This document shows, one piece after another, positions 6,364 to 15,062 of a stretch of DNA of 26,764 bases. Below the pieces are notes generated by a model. That model made no database searches. It was not told the origin of the DNA and saw nothing but the letters and a program-made list of their open reading frames with translations. The stretch's first letter is position 1; every line of letters begins with the position of its first letter. A program made the position numbers and the translations under genes. The DNA lies in IMG/VR virus record IMGVR_UViG_3300007508_000586, positions 1-26,764 of that record; one strand, given 5' to 3'. Source of the stretch: a virus.

Positions 6364-9120
6364 ATGAAAAAAAATAATCTAATATCTGTATTTTTAACAA
6401 TGATGATGCCAATGTTCCTATATGGTCAGGTAGTCGGAACTGTTACAGATACAGAGTCGAACCCATTGGCAGGAGCTAATGTTGTTGTAGAAGGAACTGA
6501 TTTAGGTTCAGCTGCGGATGCAGGTGGAGCTTACTCTATTGATTTAGGGGCAGGAACTTATACACTTACAGCTTCTTCAATTGGATATGCATCTCAAACA
6601 GTAGAAGTTGAAGTAGTAGAGGGAACGGCTAGTACCGCAGACTTCTCACTTTCAGTATTGGCATTAGAGATGTCAGCATTGGAAGTTTTAGCTTCTCGTG
6701 CCGATGAAACTACACCTGTTGCATATACTACTGTAGGTAAAGAAGAATTGGAATTTCGTCTTGGTTCACAAGATCTTCCAATGTCTTTAAATACTACACC
6801 AAGTGTATATGCTACGCAACAAGGTGGTGGTGCGGGTGATGCACGTATCAATGTTCGTGGGTTTAATCAACGAAATGTGGCAGTAATGATAAATGGTGTT
6901 CCACAAAACGATATGGAAAACGGATGGGTCTATTGGTCTAATTGGGATGGTGTAGCTGACGCTTCCAATTCTATTCAGATGCAAAGAGGTCTATCAGCTG
7001 TTAATTTAGCTACTCCTTCCATTGGTGGAACTATGAATATCATAACAGATCCTGCTATTCACGAAAAGGGTGGAAAGTTCAAACAAGAAGCGGGTGCAGG
7101 CGGGTTTCTTAAAACCACTTTCAACTATAATTCAGGTCTAATCAATGATAAATTAGCACTTAGTGGAACGGTAGTTCGTAAAACTGGTGATGGTATTATT
7201 GACGGAACTTGGACAGATGCTTGGGCATACTACTTTGGTGGTAGTTATGCAGTAAGTGATGACCAACGATTTGAATTGTACGCGATTGGAGCTCCACAAC
7301 GACATGGACATAACCTATACAAACAGAATATCGCAACCTACTCACAAGAGTTGGCTACAGATATTGGATGGGATGATGAAGGTAACGGCTACGACCCAAC
7401 GGCATTTGCCGATGGTGAAAAGTTTGAACACGAAGCAGGTAGGTTTTTCAATCAGAATGTTGCCCCAGTTGACCCATCATATACAGGTAAACAATACTGG
7501 TATATGTATGGTGCTCGAACTGTTGATAGATATGGTTCTGATTTCCTAAATGAAAGAGAAAACTTCTTTCATAAACCATTAGTGAACTTAAATCACTTCT
7601 TAACCTTAAATGACAAAACTCGTTTGAGTTCTGTTCTTTATTGGAGTGGTGGTTCAGGTGGTGGAACAGGAACATATGGTAGTGTAAAACGATTTCCTGC
7701 AATAGAAGATAATGCTTGGTACGCAAGTTCACCTTGGACATGGGATTGGAATGGTGAAATTGCTGAAAATTCAGCAAATGTCGATTCTACCTGGTCTGAT
7801 ACTGAAAATCGTTCCACAGGCATTCTTCGTAATTCTATCAATCGCCAAAACACTTATGGTTTGATTTCTAAATTGAACTATGATGTTAGTGATGAACTTG
7901 AACTTCAAGTTGGTCTTGATTGGAGAACAGCAGGTATTGAACACGCTCGTGAAGTTCGTGATTTACTTGGTGGTGATTACTATGTTGATTTCGCCGATGA
8001 CAATGCACCTGATGGTAAAGTTGTTAAGTTAGGTGATATTATTGCCTATCACAATGAAACCACAGTTGATTGGTTAGGTGGATTTATACAAGGTAAATAC
8101 GATACTGAAAAATTCAACCTTTATGGTATGGGTGGAGTATCCACTATTGGATATACTTATCACAACCATTTTGCAGTTGATGCTGATGTAGTTGAGGCTG
8201 ACGCTATCACAACCTTTCAAGCAAAAGGTGGTGCTAGATATAATCTTGACGACAGACTTTCAGCATTTGCTAATGTTGGGTATGTTCAAAAACCACCAAT
8301 TCTTGATAATGTGATTGATTATGATGGAAATGTATCTACAGATCCAGATAATGAGAAATTCACAGGTTTGGAATTCGGCGGTGAATACAGAAGTGGATTG
8401 GTTTCTGTTAAGGGTAGTTATTACAATACCCAATGGAAAGATAGAAACCTTACCAAATCTGTTACGACGGGTCAAGGTTCTTCAGGTGATACGGACATCA
8501 TCTATCTTACTGGTGTAAATCAAAGTCATACCGGTTTTGAGATTGAGTCTAAAGTGGCTCTTCACGAAATGGTTGATTTGGATGTAGCAGTAAGTGTTGG
8601 TGATTGGTATTTTGATGGAGACGCTAAAGGTGATTACACAGAGATGGAATACAACGATGAAGGACAGATTATCGGTCAAACATCTACTGAATACGAATAT
8701 GCATTAGACAAACTAAAAGTTGGTGATATGCCACAGACAGCATATATTGGTGGTCTTACACTAAAACCAATTAAAGGTCTTTATGTTCAAGGACTTTATA
8801 GATGGTATGATAATCATTATGCCGATTGGAGTCCTGATGCTCGTGAAGTTGATGGTGATGCAGATAGAGCCCAAGTTTGGAAAACTCCGTCTTATGGTAA
8901 GTTAGATTTACATCTATCTTACAAATTACCAGAAGTGGCTGGATTAGATTTGACCCTTACAGGTCATGTCTTTAATGCACTTGATGAAGTTTATATTCAA
9001 GATGCAACTGATAACAGCAAGTATAATGGGTATGGTGATAAACTTCACTTGGCTCATAACGCTGAAGTATTCTTGGGAACACCAAGATACTTTAACTTAG
9101 GTATTGTTGTTACTTTCTAG
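6364..9120 (+). CDS. TonB-dependent outer-membrane receptor with carboxypeptidase-regulatory-like domain
   Basis: This 918-aa protein begins with a signal peptide: MKK, a hydrophobic core, then LYGQ near residue 22. Residues 23-100 form a CarboxypepD_reg-like beta-sandwich (VVGTVTDTESNPLAGANVVV, then GAGTYTLTASSIGY). The plug domain follows at about 115-235, with the family signatures INVRGFNQRNVAVMINGVP, ENGWVYWSNWDG and TPSIGGTMNIITDP. About 680 residues of barrel end in a terminal Phe (YFNLGIVVTF), the beta-barrel assembly signal. Such receptors import large nutrients (siderophores, cobalamin, glycans) using TonB energy; the substrate cannot be read from sequence. The N-terminal extension is typical of Bacteroidota-like hosts. 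The gene has a GAGGAG ribosome-binding site and its own terminator, sits between nrdJ and DNA polymerase, and is visibly more G+C-rich than the polymerase. It is intact, with no stop or frameshift. It was probably acquired from a host. Confidence 0.92.
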   Translation: MKKNNLISVFLTMMMPMFLYGQVVGTVTDTESNPLAGANVVVEGTDLGSAADAGGAYSIDLGAGTYTLTASSIGYASQTVEVEVVEGTASTADFSLSVLALEMSALEVLASRADETTPVAYTTVGKEELEFRLGSQDLPMSLNTTPSVYATQQGGGAGDARINVRGFNQRNVAVMINGVPQNDMENGWVYWSNWDGVADASNSIQMQRGLSAVNLATPSIGGTMNIITDPAIHEKGGKFKQEAGAGGFLKTTFNYNSGLINDKLALSGTVVRKTGDGIIDGTWTDAWAYYFGGSYAVSDDQRFELYAIGAPQRHGHNLYKQNIATYSQELATDIGWDDEGNGYDPTAFADGEKFEHEAGRFFNQNVAPVDPSYTGKQYWYMYGARTVDRYGSDFLNERENFFHKPLVNLNHFLTLNDKTRLSSVLYWSGGSGGGTGTYGSVKRFPAIEDNAWYASSPWTWDWNGEIAENSANVDSTWSDTENRSTGILRNSINRQNTYGLISKLNYDVSDELELQVGLDWRTAGIEHAREVRDLLGGDYYVDFADDNAPDGKVVKLGDIIAYHNETTVDWLGGFIQGKYDTEKFNLYGMGGVSTIGYTYHNHFAVDADVVEADAITTFQAKGGARYNLDDRLSAFANVGYVQKPPILDNVIDYDGNVSTDPDNEKFTGLEFGGEYRSGLVSVKGSYYNTQWKDRNLTKSVTTGQGSSGDTDIIYLTGVNQSHTGFEIESKVALHEMVDLDVAVSVGDWYFDGDAKGDYTEMEYNDEGQIIGQTSTEYEYALDKLKVGDMPQTAYIGGLTLKPIKGLYVQGLYRWYDNHYADWSPDAREVDGDADRAQVWKTPSYGKLDLHLSYKLPEVAGLDLTLTGHVFNALDEVYIQDATDNSKYNGYGDKLHLAHNAEVFLGTPRYFNLGIVVTF

Positions 9121-9132
9121 GATAGTTAATTT

Positions 9133-9160
9133 GGGGGTTGGGCAACTAGCCCCCATTTTT
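9133..9160 (+). terminator. Rho-independent terminator after the TonB receptor gene
   Basis: GGGGG (9133-9137) pairs with CCCCC (9150-9154). The stem continues inward with two wobble pairs, one T-A and one G-C pair, and closes on a GCAA (GNRA-type) tetraloop. A9155 can pair with T9132, and TTTTT (9156-9160) follows. It starts 12 bp after the receptor stop codon and separates that gene from the polymerase operon. Confidence 0.88.
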
Positions 9161-9174
9161 ACTAAAAAATATTT

Positions 9175-9210
9175 AATATATATGTAGTTTTATATGTATA
9201 TTTATACATG
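9175..9210 (+). promoter_or_regulatory. AT-rich motif cluster upstream of DNA polymerase
   Basis: ATATATATGTA (9176-9186) and TATATGTATAT (9191-9201) are partial copies of the 16-mer ATATATATGTATATAT found exactly at 11776-11791 and 17553-17568. All three lie directly upstream of an ORF in short intergenic gaps. It may be a phage promoter element or operator. Low-complexity AT sequence makes chance similarity possible. Confidence 0.4.
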
Positions 9211-9234
9211 ATAAATTGAGGTTTTATAATTTAA

Positions 9235-11757
9235 ATGTATCAGAGCATTTATTATGATAGAAAAATAAACAAAATACACATTTGGGATGATAGTTTTGGG
9301 TATAAAAACTTTCGTTATAAAAAGTATGCATATGCAAAAAATAGAGCTGGAACATATATTTCTTTATATGGTGATAAATTAAAAAGAGTAAATAGTTGGG
9401 ATAAGGATCAACCAGAATTATTTGAATCAGATGTGAATCCTGAAATTCGTGTGTTAGTTGATAATTATACTGATTCTGATGAAGTATCGGGTGGCCACCG
9501 TGTAATGATATTTGATATTGAGGTAGAAGTTACAGATGGATTTCCTGATGTAGTAAAAGCTAAAAATAAAATAACATCTATTGCATTCAATGATGCTATA
9601 ACAGATCGGTATTATTGTTATGTTTTAGACCCAGATAATAAGCTTAAAATTAAATCAAAAGATTTAGATTATATTTCTACGACTGGAAAAGATACAATTG
9701 TAGGATTTAAATCAGAAGAAGAGTTATTAAGTGCGTTTTTTGCAAAGTATTATGAAATTAGACCAACAATTTTAACTGGTTGGAATGTTGAGCGGTTTGA
9801 TATAAATTATTTATATAACAGATCTATTCAAGTAGTTGGTCGTGATATAGCTGATGTGCTATCACCAATAAATAAGGTTAAATGGAGTGATTTTAACAAT
9901 AGGTATAAAATAGCAGGGGTTAATGTATTAGATTATCTTGCTTTATATAAAAGATTTACTTTTAGTGAACGATCTTCATATCGGTTAGATGATATTGCGG
10001 AATTTGAGGTAGGAGAGAATAAGATAGAGTATGAAGGAACGTTAAATGATTTGTATGAAAATGATTTAGAAACTTTTGTGAAATACAATTTACAGGATGT
10101 AAAGTTAGTTAAAAAAATAGATGATAAATTAAATTTTATTGAGATTGCTCGTGGGTTGGCTCATCTTGGTCATGTACCATATGAAGATGTATTTATGAGT
10201 TCAAGATATTTAGAAGGAGCAATTTTAGTATATTTAAAAAAGAATAATATTGTAGCCCCCAATAAACCACCAAGACCAAAAGATTTTTTTCATAAAAAAT
10301 TTGTTGGTGCATATGTTCAAGAACCGCAAAAAGGAAAGCATGATTGGGTATATGATTTAGATATTACTTCAATGTATCCCTCTTGTATCATGTCATTGAA
10401 TATATCTCCTGAAACGAAAATAGGAAGAATAACAGGTTGGAATCCTGAAGAATTTTTAAAAAAGGATAATAAAAAAACATATTCTATAATTCAAGATGAA
10501 AAAACACTAGGGAAATTTACAGAAGTGGAATTAAAAAACTTTTTAGAAGGTAGATCTATTAGTGTTGCTACAAACGGAGTTATGTATAGATCAGATAAAG
10601 ATGGTTTATTGCCAGCTTTACTTAGGAAATGGTTTGATGAAAGGGTAGAATATCGTAAATTATCAAAAAAGTTTCATGAAGATGGAGATATAGAAAAATC
10701 TGAATATTTTAATAGAAGACAATATTTACAAAAGGTATTGTTGAATTCATTATACGGTGTAATTGGACTTCCAACGTTTAGGTTTTATGATCTTGAAAAT
10801 GCAACGGCTGTTACAGAAACAGGACAATCATTAATTAAATTTACTAAAAAAATTGCGAATTCATATTATAATAAAGAATTAAATAATACTAAAGATTATT
10901 GCATATACGTGGATACTGATTCGGTCTTTTTTTCTGCTATTCCAATAATTAAAAAAAGATATCCAGAACTTGATATTAAAAATGAAGATAAGATGTCAAA
11001 ATCTATTTTGAATATTGCAAGCGAGGTTCAAGAATATTTAAACTTTGGATATGATTATTTTGCTAAAAAGTTTTGCAATTTAGATAAGCATCGATTTGAA
11101 ATTAAACAGGAATTAATTGCTAAGAGTGGATTGTTTGTTACCAAAAAAAGGTATGGATTAAAAATTATTAATGATAACGGAAAAAAAGTTAATAAGATGG
11201 TGGTAAAAGGATTAGATACGGTTAGATCGAGTTTTCCAATTGCTATGAGAGAAATGTTGTCTAAATTATTAGAGGATATTTTAATGGATGTTCCAAAAGA
11301 TAATTTGGATAAGTTTATTATTAATTTTAAAAATAGTATGAAACTCATGGATTTTAATAAAATTGCCATTCCTACAAGTGTAAAGGGAATTATAAAATAT
11401 AAAGTTAAAGGCGGAGAGTTATTTAATGGGTATAAATTAGGAACTCCTATTCACGTTAAAAGTTCATTATTTTATAATGATTTGTTAAAATACTATAAAA
11501 TTAATAAAAAGTATGCGCCTATACACAATGGAGAAAAGATTAAATGGATATATTTAAAAAATAATCCAATCGGATTAGAAACAGTAGCATATAAAGGATA
11601 TGAAGATCCACCAGAAGTATTAGATTTTATTAGACAATATATAAATCCAGAGAAATTATATAAACAAGCTTTACATAAAAAAATTATGATGTTATATGAA
11701 GCTCTTGAGTGGGATGAACCAACTGATAAAAATAAAACAATGGAAAGATTTTTTTAA
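9235..11757 (+). CDS. DNA polymerase, family B (T4 gp43-like)
   Basis: This 840-aa replicative polymerase has an intact 3'-5' exonuclease: Exo I FDIE (about 93-96), Exo II NVERFD (about 184-189) and Exo III YNLQD (about 284-288). The polymerase domain has motif A DITSMYPS (about 375-382), motif B KVLLNSLYG (about 499-507), motif C YVDTDS (about 558-563) and the KKRYG motif. The protein ends TMERFF, resembling the C-terminal clamp-binding peptide of gp43. T4 gp43 is 898 aa, so this one is slightly short. The role is leading- and lagging-strand synthesis with proofreading, working with the clamp encoded 59 bp downstream. ATG 9235 is preceded by TTGAGG about 15 bp upstream, a weak ribosome-binding site. 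The gene is very AT-rich, unlike the receptor gene before it. Confidence 0.96.
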   Translation: MYQSIYYDRKINKIHIWDDSFGYKNFRYKKYAYAKNRAGTYISLYGDKLKRVNSWDKDQPELFESDVNPEIRVLVDNYTDSDEVSGGHRVMIFDIEVEVTDGFPDVVKAKNKITSIAFNDAITDRYYCYVLDPDNKLKIKSKDLDYISTTGKDTIVGFKSEEELLSAFFAKYYEIRPTILTGWNVERFDINYLYNRSIQVVGRDIADVLSPINKVKWSDFNNRYKIAGVNVLDYLALYKRFTFSERSSYRLDDIAEFEVGENKIEYEGTLNDLYENDLETFVKYNLQDVKLVKKIDDKLNFIEIARGLAHLGHVPYEDVFMSSRYLEGAILVYLKKNNIVAPNKPPRPKDFFHKKFVGAYVQEPQKGKHDWVYDLDITSMYPSCIMSLNISPETKIGRITGWNPEEFLKKDNKKTYSIIQDEKTLGKFTEVELKNFLEGRSISVATNGVMYRSDKDGLLPALLRKWFDERVEYRKLSKKFHEDGDIEKSEYFNRRQYLQKVLLNSLYGVIGLPTFRFYDLENATAVTETGQSLIKFTKKIANSYYNKELNNTKDYCIYVDTDSVFFSAIPIIKKRYPELDIKNEDKMSKSILNIASEVQEYLNFGYDYFAKKFCNLDKHRFEIKQELIAKSGLFVTKKRYGLKIINDNGKKVNKMVVKGLDTVRSSFPIAMREMLSKLLEDILMDVPKDNLDKFIINFKNSMKLMDFNKIAIPTSVKGIIKYKVKGGELFNGYKLGTPIHVKSSLFYNDLLKYYKINKKYAPIHNGEKIKWIYLKNNPIGLETVAYKGYEDPPEVLDFIRQYINPEKLYKQALHKKIMMLYEALEWDEPTDKNKTMERFF

Positions 11758-11775
11758 TTTTAAAAACTAAAACTG

Positions 11776-11791
11776 ATATATATGTATATAT
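11776..11791 (+). promoter_or_regulatory. 16-bp AT-rich motif upstream of the sliding clamp gene
   Basis: ATATATATGTATATAT is identical to the copy at 17553-17568. TATAAT (11795-11800) follows, which could act as a -10 box, then AGGAG before ATG 11817. The motif is nearly palindromic and could be either a promoter part or a repressor site. Function is inferred only from recurrence and position. Confidence 0.4.
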
Positions 11792-11816
11792 GGTTATAAT
11801 CAATAGGAGAATCTAA

Positions 11817-12536
11817 ATGAATAAACAAAAACTAATTAAATTTATTAGCAAATATTATTTGAATGGCACGGTTAATTCAGTAATATTAACTGGTGAATTA
11901 AATAAACTGAAAACACGATTCATATCTGGTGATAAAACATTGCTTGGTGAATTAGAAATGAATAGCTGGAATTTCGGAGATTGCGAAATAGGGGTATATA
12001 ATACAGAACAATTGTTAAAATTGTTATTAGTATTAGATGAAGATATTCTTGTTTCTATTAATACTGCAGGGGATAAATCAATTGCCTTAAAGGTTAGTGA
12101 TAAAACTTCATTTATTAATTATATGTTGAGTGATATATCTGTAATTAGTAAACCACCAGCATTAAAGTCTATTCCAGAATTTGAATTGGAGGTTGACATT
12201 ACACCACAAGTTATTAATAAATTTATTGCTGGAAAAAATGCTTTGCCGGAAACGGATGATTTCACGGTAATTACTGATGAAATGAATACAACATTGGTCA
12301 TTGGATATGCTTCTATTAATACTAATAGAGTAACAATTCCGGTTACTACTACAAAGTTTAAAGATATTAAAAATGTTTCTTTTAATGCTAATATTTTTAA
12401 AGAGGTGTTAGTTGCTAATAAAGATTGTGAATCTGCTACATTAAAAGTTAGTAGTGAAGGATTATCTAAAATTACTTTTAAAATTGATGATTTTGATGCA
12501 ACATATTGGTTAGTAGCTACAACTGACGTTGATTGA
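11817..12536 (+). CDS. Sliding clamp (DNA polymerase processivity factor), T4 gp45-like
   Basis: This 239-aa protein lies between a gp43-like polymerase and a gp44-like loader, as expected for gp45 (228 aa in T4). The sequence shows alternating strand and helix blocks with the ILTGELNKLKTRF, EQLLKLLLVLDED and VLVANKDCESATLKV segments of gp45-type clamps, though the family is poorly conserved. Three subunits would form the ring that tethers polymerase to DNA; in T4 the clamp also activates late transcription. The start is ATG 11817 after AGGAG. The last 8 bp overlap the next gene, which begins at TTG 12529. Confidence 0.85.
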   Translation: MNKQKLIKFISKYYLNGTVNSVILTGELNKLKTRFISGDKTLLGELEMNSWNFGDCEIGVYNTEQLLKLLLVLDEDILVSINTAGDKSIALKVSDKTSFINYMLSDISVISKPPALKSIPEFELEVDITPQVINKFIAGKNALPETDDFTVITDEMNTTLVIGYASINTNRVTIPVTTTKFKDIKNVSFNANIFKEVLVANKDCESATLKVSSEGLSKITFKIDDFDATYWLVATTDVD

Positions 12537-13299
12537 TACTTGTGATACTACAAAGGTTTTTTTGCGTCCAATATTAAAATCTTTAGCAAAAAGTATTATA
12601 GAAAAAAATCATTATAGCGGTAGATTATCATCTTGTAGATATTCTTTAGGGATTTTTTACCAATCTGGAAAGTTTCATAAGTTTTTTGATGAAAAAGAAG
12701 AAAAGTTAATCGGGTGCATTACATATGGATTTCCTATTGGTAGAAGAGTTCTTGGTTCAATTTTTAAAGAAGAGTTAGAACTTACTACTAAAAATATATT
12801 GGAATTAACGAGGCTTTTTATACATGATGGATATGGAAAAAATATTGAATCTTATGTTATATCACAATCTTTTAAATGGTTGAAAGAGAATGCTTCAGAT
12901 GTTAAAGTGTTAATTTCTTATGCAGATCCAGAACAGAAACACACTGGAAAAATATATCAAGCAACTAATTGGTTATATCAAGGATGTGGGGAAATTCAAA
13001 TGGCACCAACGTATAGCTTGAAATTAACAGAAGATGGGGAATGGGTGCACAGTAGAACTGTATATTCGCGATATGGAAGTAGTAATGTGGAGCATTTAAA
13101 AAAACAATTGGGACACACATTTTGGTTAAAAAAAGAAGCTTCAAAACATAGATATTTATATTTTCTTGGAAATAAAAAAGAGAATAAGTTGTTTATGGAT
13201 ATGTTAAAGCATTCATTATTGCCCTATCCAAAAGATGTACAAGATGATTCAGAACTAATAAAAATAGAGGTTAATAATAAGGGTATTGTTAATGAGTAA
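12529..13299 (+). CDS. Mom-like DNA modification protein (GNAT fold)
   Basis: This 256-aa protein resembles phage Mu Mom, which converts adenine in phage DNA to N6-carbamoylmethyladenine and so blocks many restriction enzymes. Visible hallmarks are AKSIIEKNHYSGR near the N-terminus (His28, Tyr29, Ser30), LTRLFIHDGYGKN, and near residues 127-150 ISYADPEQKHTG then IYQATNWLYQG, the most conserved Mom segment. The start is TTG 12529: the frame has no ATG or GTG before the conserved segment, and the gene overlaps the clamp end by 8 bp. Its own 3' end overlaps the clamp-loader gene by 8 bp. This placement inside the replisome operon implies co-expression with replication. Mu mom is tightly regulated; no equivalent control is visible here. 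The exact modified base is inferred from family membership. Confidence 0.82.
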   Translation: MIDTCDTTKVFLRPILKSLAKSIIEKNHYSGRLSSCRYSLGIFYQSGKFHKFFDEKEEKLIGCITYGFPIGRRVLGSIFKEELELTTKNILELTRLFIHDGYGKNIESYVISQSFKWLKENASDVKVLISYADPEQKHTGKIYQATNWLYQGCGEIQMAPTYSLKLTEDGEWVHSRTVYSRYGSSNVEHLKKQLGHTFWLKKEASKHRYLYFLGNKKENKLFMDMLKHSLLPYPKDVQDDSELIKIEVNNKGIVNE

Positions 13300-14212
13300 A
13301 AGTAATACATTGTGGGTAGAGCGGTACCGTCCGCTAACATTAGATACTTTTATTGGAAATGAACACCTTAAAAGTAAAGCAGATGTTTATATAGAAAGTG
13401 GAGATTTACCGCACCTTCTTTTGTATGGAAAAGCTGGAGTAGGTAAAACAACATTAGCTAAACTACTTGTTAAGAATATTGAGTGTGATTATTTATATAT
13501 TAATGCGAGTGATGAAAATAGTGTAGAAGTTATTCGTGAAAAAGTAAAGAATTTTGCTTCTACTTTAGGGTTTAAAGATTTAAAAGTTATTATTTTAGAT
13601 GAAGCGGATTATGTAACGGTTAATGGATTAGCTGCTCTTCGTAATTTGATGGAAACTTTTAGTAAACATTGTAGATTTATTTTGACGTGTAATTATGTAG
13701 AGAGAATTATTGATCCAATTCAAAGTAGATGCCAACTTTTTCAAATAATACCGCCTTCTAAAAAAGATGTTGCGAAACGGGTAGCAGAAATTCTTACAGT
13801 TGAAAATATAAGTTTTGAATTAGAAGATTTAAAAGTTTTAATAGATGCTGGATATCCAGATATAAGGAGAATTATAAATTCTGCCCAGCGTCAAATAGTA
13901 AATGGTGAATTAAAAATAGATACTGATAGTATTATACAAAATGATTATAAATTGAAAGTACTTGAAATTATTAAAACACAAGATAAAAAGTCAGCTTTTA
14001 AAAATATACGTCAATTATTAGCAGATAGTCAAGTTAGAGATTTTACTGATTTATTTAAACTATTATATGATGAAGTTGATATTTATGCTAAAGGTCATGT
14101 AGCAGAGGTTATTTTAATTATAGCTAAGTATGAATTAAGTGATGTTCAAGTTATAGATAAAGAGATAAATATAATGGCTATGATTATAGAAATATTAGGA
14201 GTTGTAAAATAA
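13292..14212 (+). CDS. Clamp loader large subunit, AAA+ ATPase (T4 gp44-like)
   Basis: This 306-aa AAA+ protein opens with WVERYRP, the family signature. Walker A GKAGVGKTT follows (about 46-54), then Walker B VIILDEAD (about 98-105), a sensor region LTCNY, and the QSRC motif (about 143-146) that supplies the arginine finger. Four copies with one gp62 copy load the clamp using ATP (T4 knowledge; gp44 is 319 aa). I chose ATG 13292 over the TTG at 13286 because it starts MSKSNTLWVERYRP, a normal gp44 N-terminus. It overlaps the Mom-like gene by 8 bp, so translation is probably coupled. The WVERYRP stretch uses unusually G+C-rich codons (CGG TAC CGT CCG). Confidence 0.95.
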   Translation: MSKSNTLWVERYRPLTLDTFIGNEHLKSKADVYIESGDLPHLLLYGKAGVGKTTLAKLLVKNIECDYLYINASDENSVEVIREKVKNFASTLGFKDLKVIILDEADYVTVNGLAALRNLMETFSKHCRFILTCNYVERIIDPIQSRCQLFQIIPPSKKDVAKRVAEILTVENISFELEDLKVLIDAGYPDIRRIINSAQRQIVNGELKIDTDSIIQNDYKLKVLEIIKTQDKKSAFKNIRQLLADSQVRDFTDLFKLLYDEVDIYAKGHVAEVILIIAKYELSDVQVIDKEINIMAMIIEILGVVK

Positions 14213-14213
14213 A

Positions 14214-14594
14214 ATGTTTAATTATAAGACTAGAAAAAAAGCAATTTTTTGTGATATAGATGGAACAATTTTAAAACATCAAGGGACTACCAATGGCGTA
14301 ATAACTAAAAATCCACAATTGCTAGATGGAGTTTTAGAAAGGTTTGACCACTGGGATGAACGAGGATATTGTATTGTTTTAGTAACAGGAAGAAGAGAAA
14401 GTTTGCGGGAAATTACTGAAAATCAATTACGATCGTTTGGTCTATTTTGGGATTATCTTATTATGGGGTTAGGACCAGGTGATAGATTACTTGTTGGAGA
14501 TAATACTCCTGAAGGTAGAATTACAAATTTTGCTTTAAGTTTAGAAAGAGATAAAGGATTTAATCAAAAAGATTTTGAAAAGATAGGATTTTAA
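14214..14594 (+). CDS. Small HAD-like phosphatase
   Basis: This 126-aa protein carries HAD motif I as CDIDGTI (Asp14 and Asp16, nucleophile and acid/base) and motif II as LVTGRRES. The later part, LLVGDNTPEGR, is a shortened motif III/IV region. Such small HAD proteins occur in marine T4-like phages. Substrates could be nucleotides, sugar phosphates or DNA/RNA ends; T4 polynucleotide kinase has a related 3'-phosphatase domain, but no kinase is fused here. ATG 14214 follows the clamp-loader stop by one base, so it belongs to the replication operon. The specific substrate is unknown. Confidence 0.75.
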   Translation: MFNYKTRKKAIFCDIDGTILKHQGTTNGVITKNPQLLDGVLERFDHWDERGYCIVLVTGRRESLREITENQLRSFGLFWDYLIMGLGPGDRLLVGDNTPEGRITNFALSLERDKGFNQKDFEKIGF

Positions 14595-14595
14595 G

Positions 14596-14877
14596 ATGAG
14601 TACAAAACCAATGAAACCATTACCAAAACAACAAGTTCAAGTTGATTTAAAGGAAGCTGAAACTATAAAATGCAATGAATGTGGAAATTATTTATTTATT
14701 ACATCATTTGTATTGAAACGATTATCTGCATTGATATCTCCTACGGGACAGGAAGCGATGATACCAATTCAGGTATACTCATGTGGAAATTGTGGGCATG
14801 TACCCAAAATGTTTTTAGATGGTAGTGGATTAGATGAAGAAATGAAAAAAAGTTCATTGTTTCGCGAAGATTTATGA
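14596..14877 (+). CDS. Small zinc-ribbon protein, function unknown
   Basis: This 93-aa protein has two CxxC knuckles, CNEC (26, 29) and CGNC (63, 66), separated by 33 residues, forming a probable zinc ribbon. An acidic C-terminal tail follows. It starts one base after the HAD gene and its stop overlaps the next start (ATGA). Zinc ribbons of this size in phages can bind nucleic acid or RNA polymerase. Position inside the clamp-loader cluster suggests a replication or late-transcription link, but I do not recognise the family. Confidence 0.65.
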   Translation: MSTKPMKPLPKQQVQVDLKEAETIKCNECGNYLFITSFVLKRLSALISPTGQEAMIPIQVYSCGNCGHVPKMFLDGSGLDEEMKKSSLFREDL

Positions 14878-15062
14878 GCAAAGAAAAAAAATCTGTTAAA
14901 AGAAAAACGATATTTAGCAATAAATCTGAAGCGGGAAAGGGTGATTCACCACGAAGGGGGATTAGTATAGATGAATGGGAAAAAAGATGGGAAGCGATCT
15001 TTGGTAACAAGAAAAAGCTTATTCGATCATATAAATCAGATAGTAGCGGTTCAAAACCCTAA
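14874..15062 (+). CDS. Small basic phage protein with AGKGDSPRRG motif
   Basis: This 62-aa, Lys/Arg-rich protein starts at ATG 14874, overlapping the previous stop by 4 bp (ATGA), which supports coupled translation. Its central segment AGKGDSPRRGISIDEWEKRW resembles short phage proteins with a GKGDxPR motif, so I think it is real. Its last 92 bp overlap the clamp-loader small-subunit gene in another frame. Function is unknown. Confidence 0.55.
   Translation: MSKEKKSVKRKTIFSNKSEAGKGDSPRRGISIDEWEKRWEAIFGNKKKLIRSYKSDSSGSKP

Noticed and set aside
7448-7777. Minus-strand and out-of-frame ORFs within the TonB receptor gene (e.g. 7256-7549 +, 7448-7777 -)
   Set aside because: They are low-complexity shadows of the receptor reading frame without start signals or recognisable motifs.
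13286-13291. TTG start for the clamp loader large subunit
   Set aside because: ATG at 13292 is two codons further on and gives a normal gp44 N-terminus (MSKSNTLWVERYRP).
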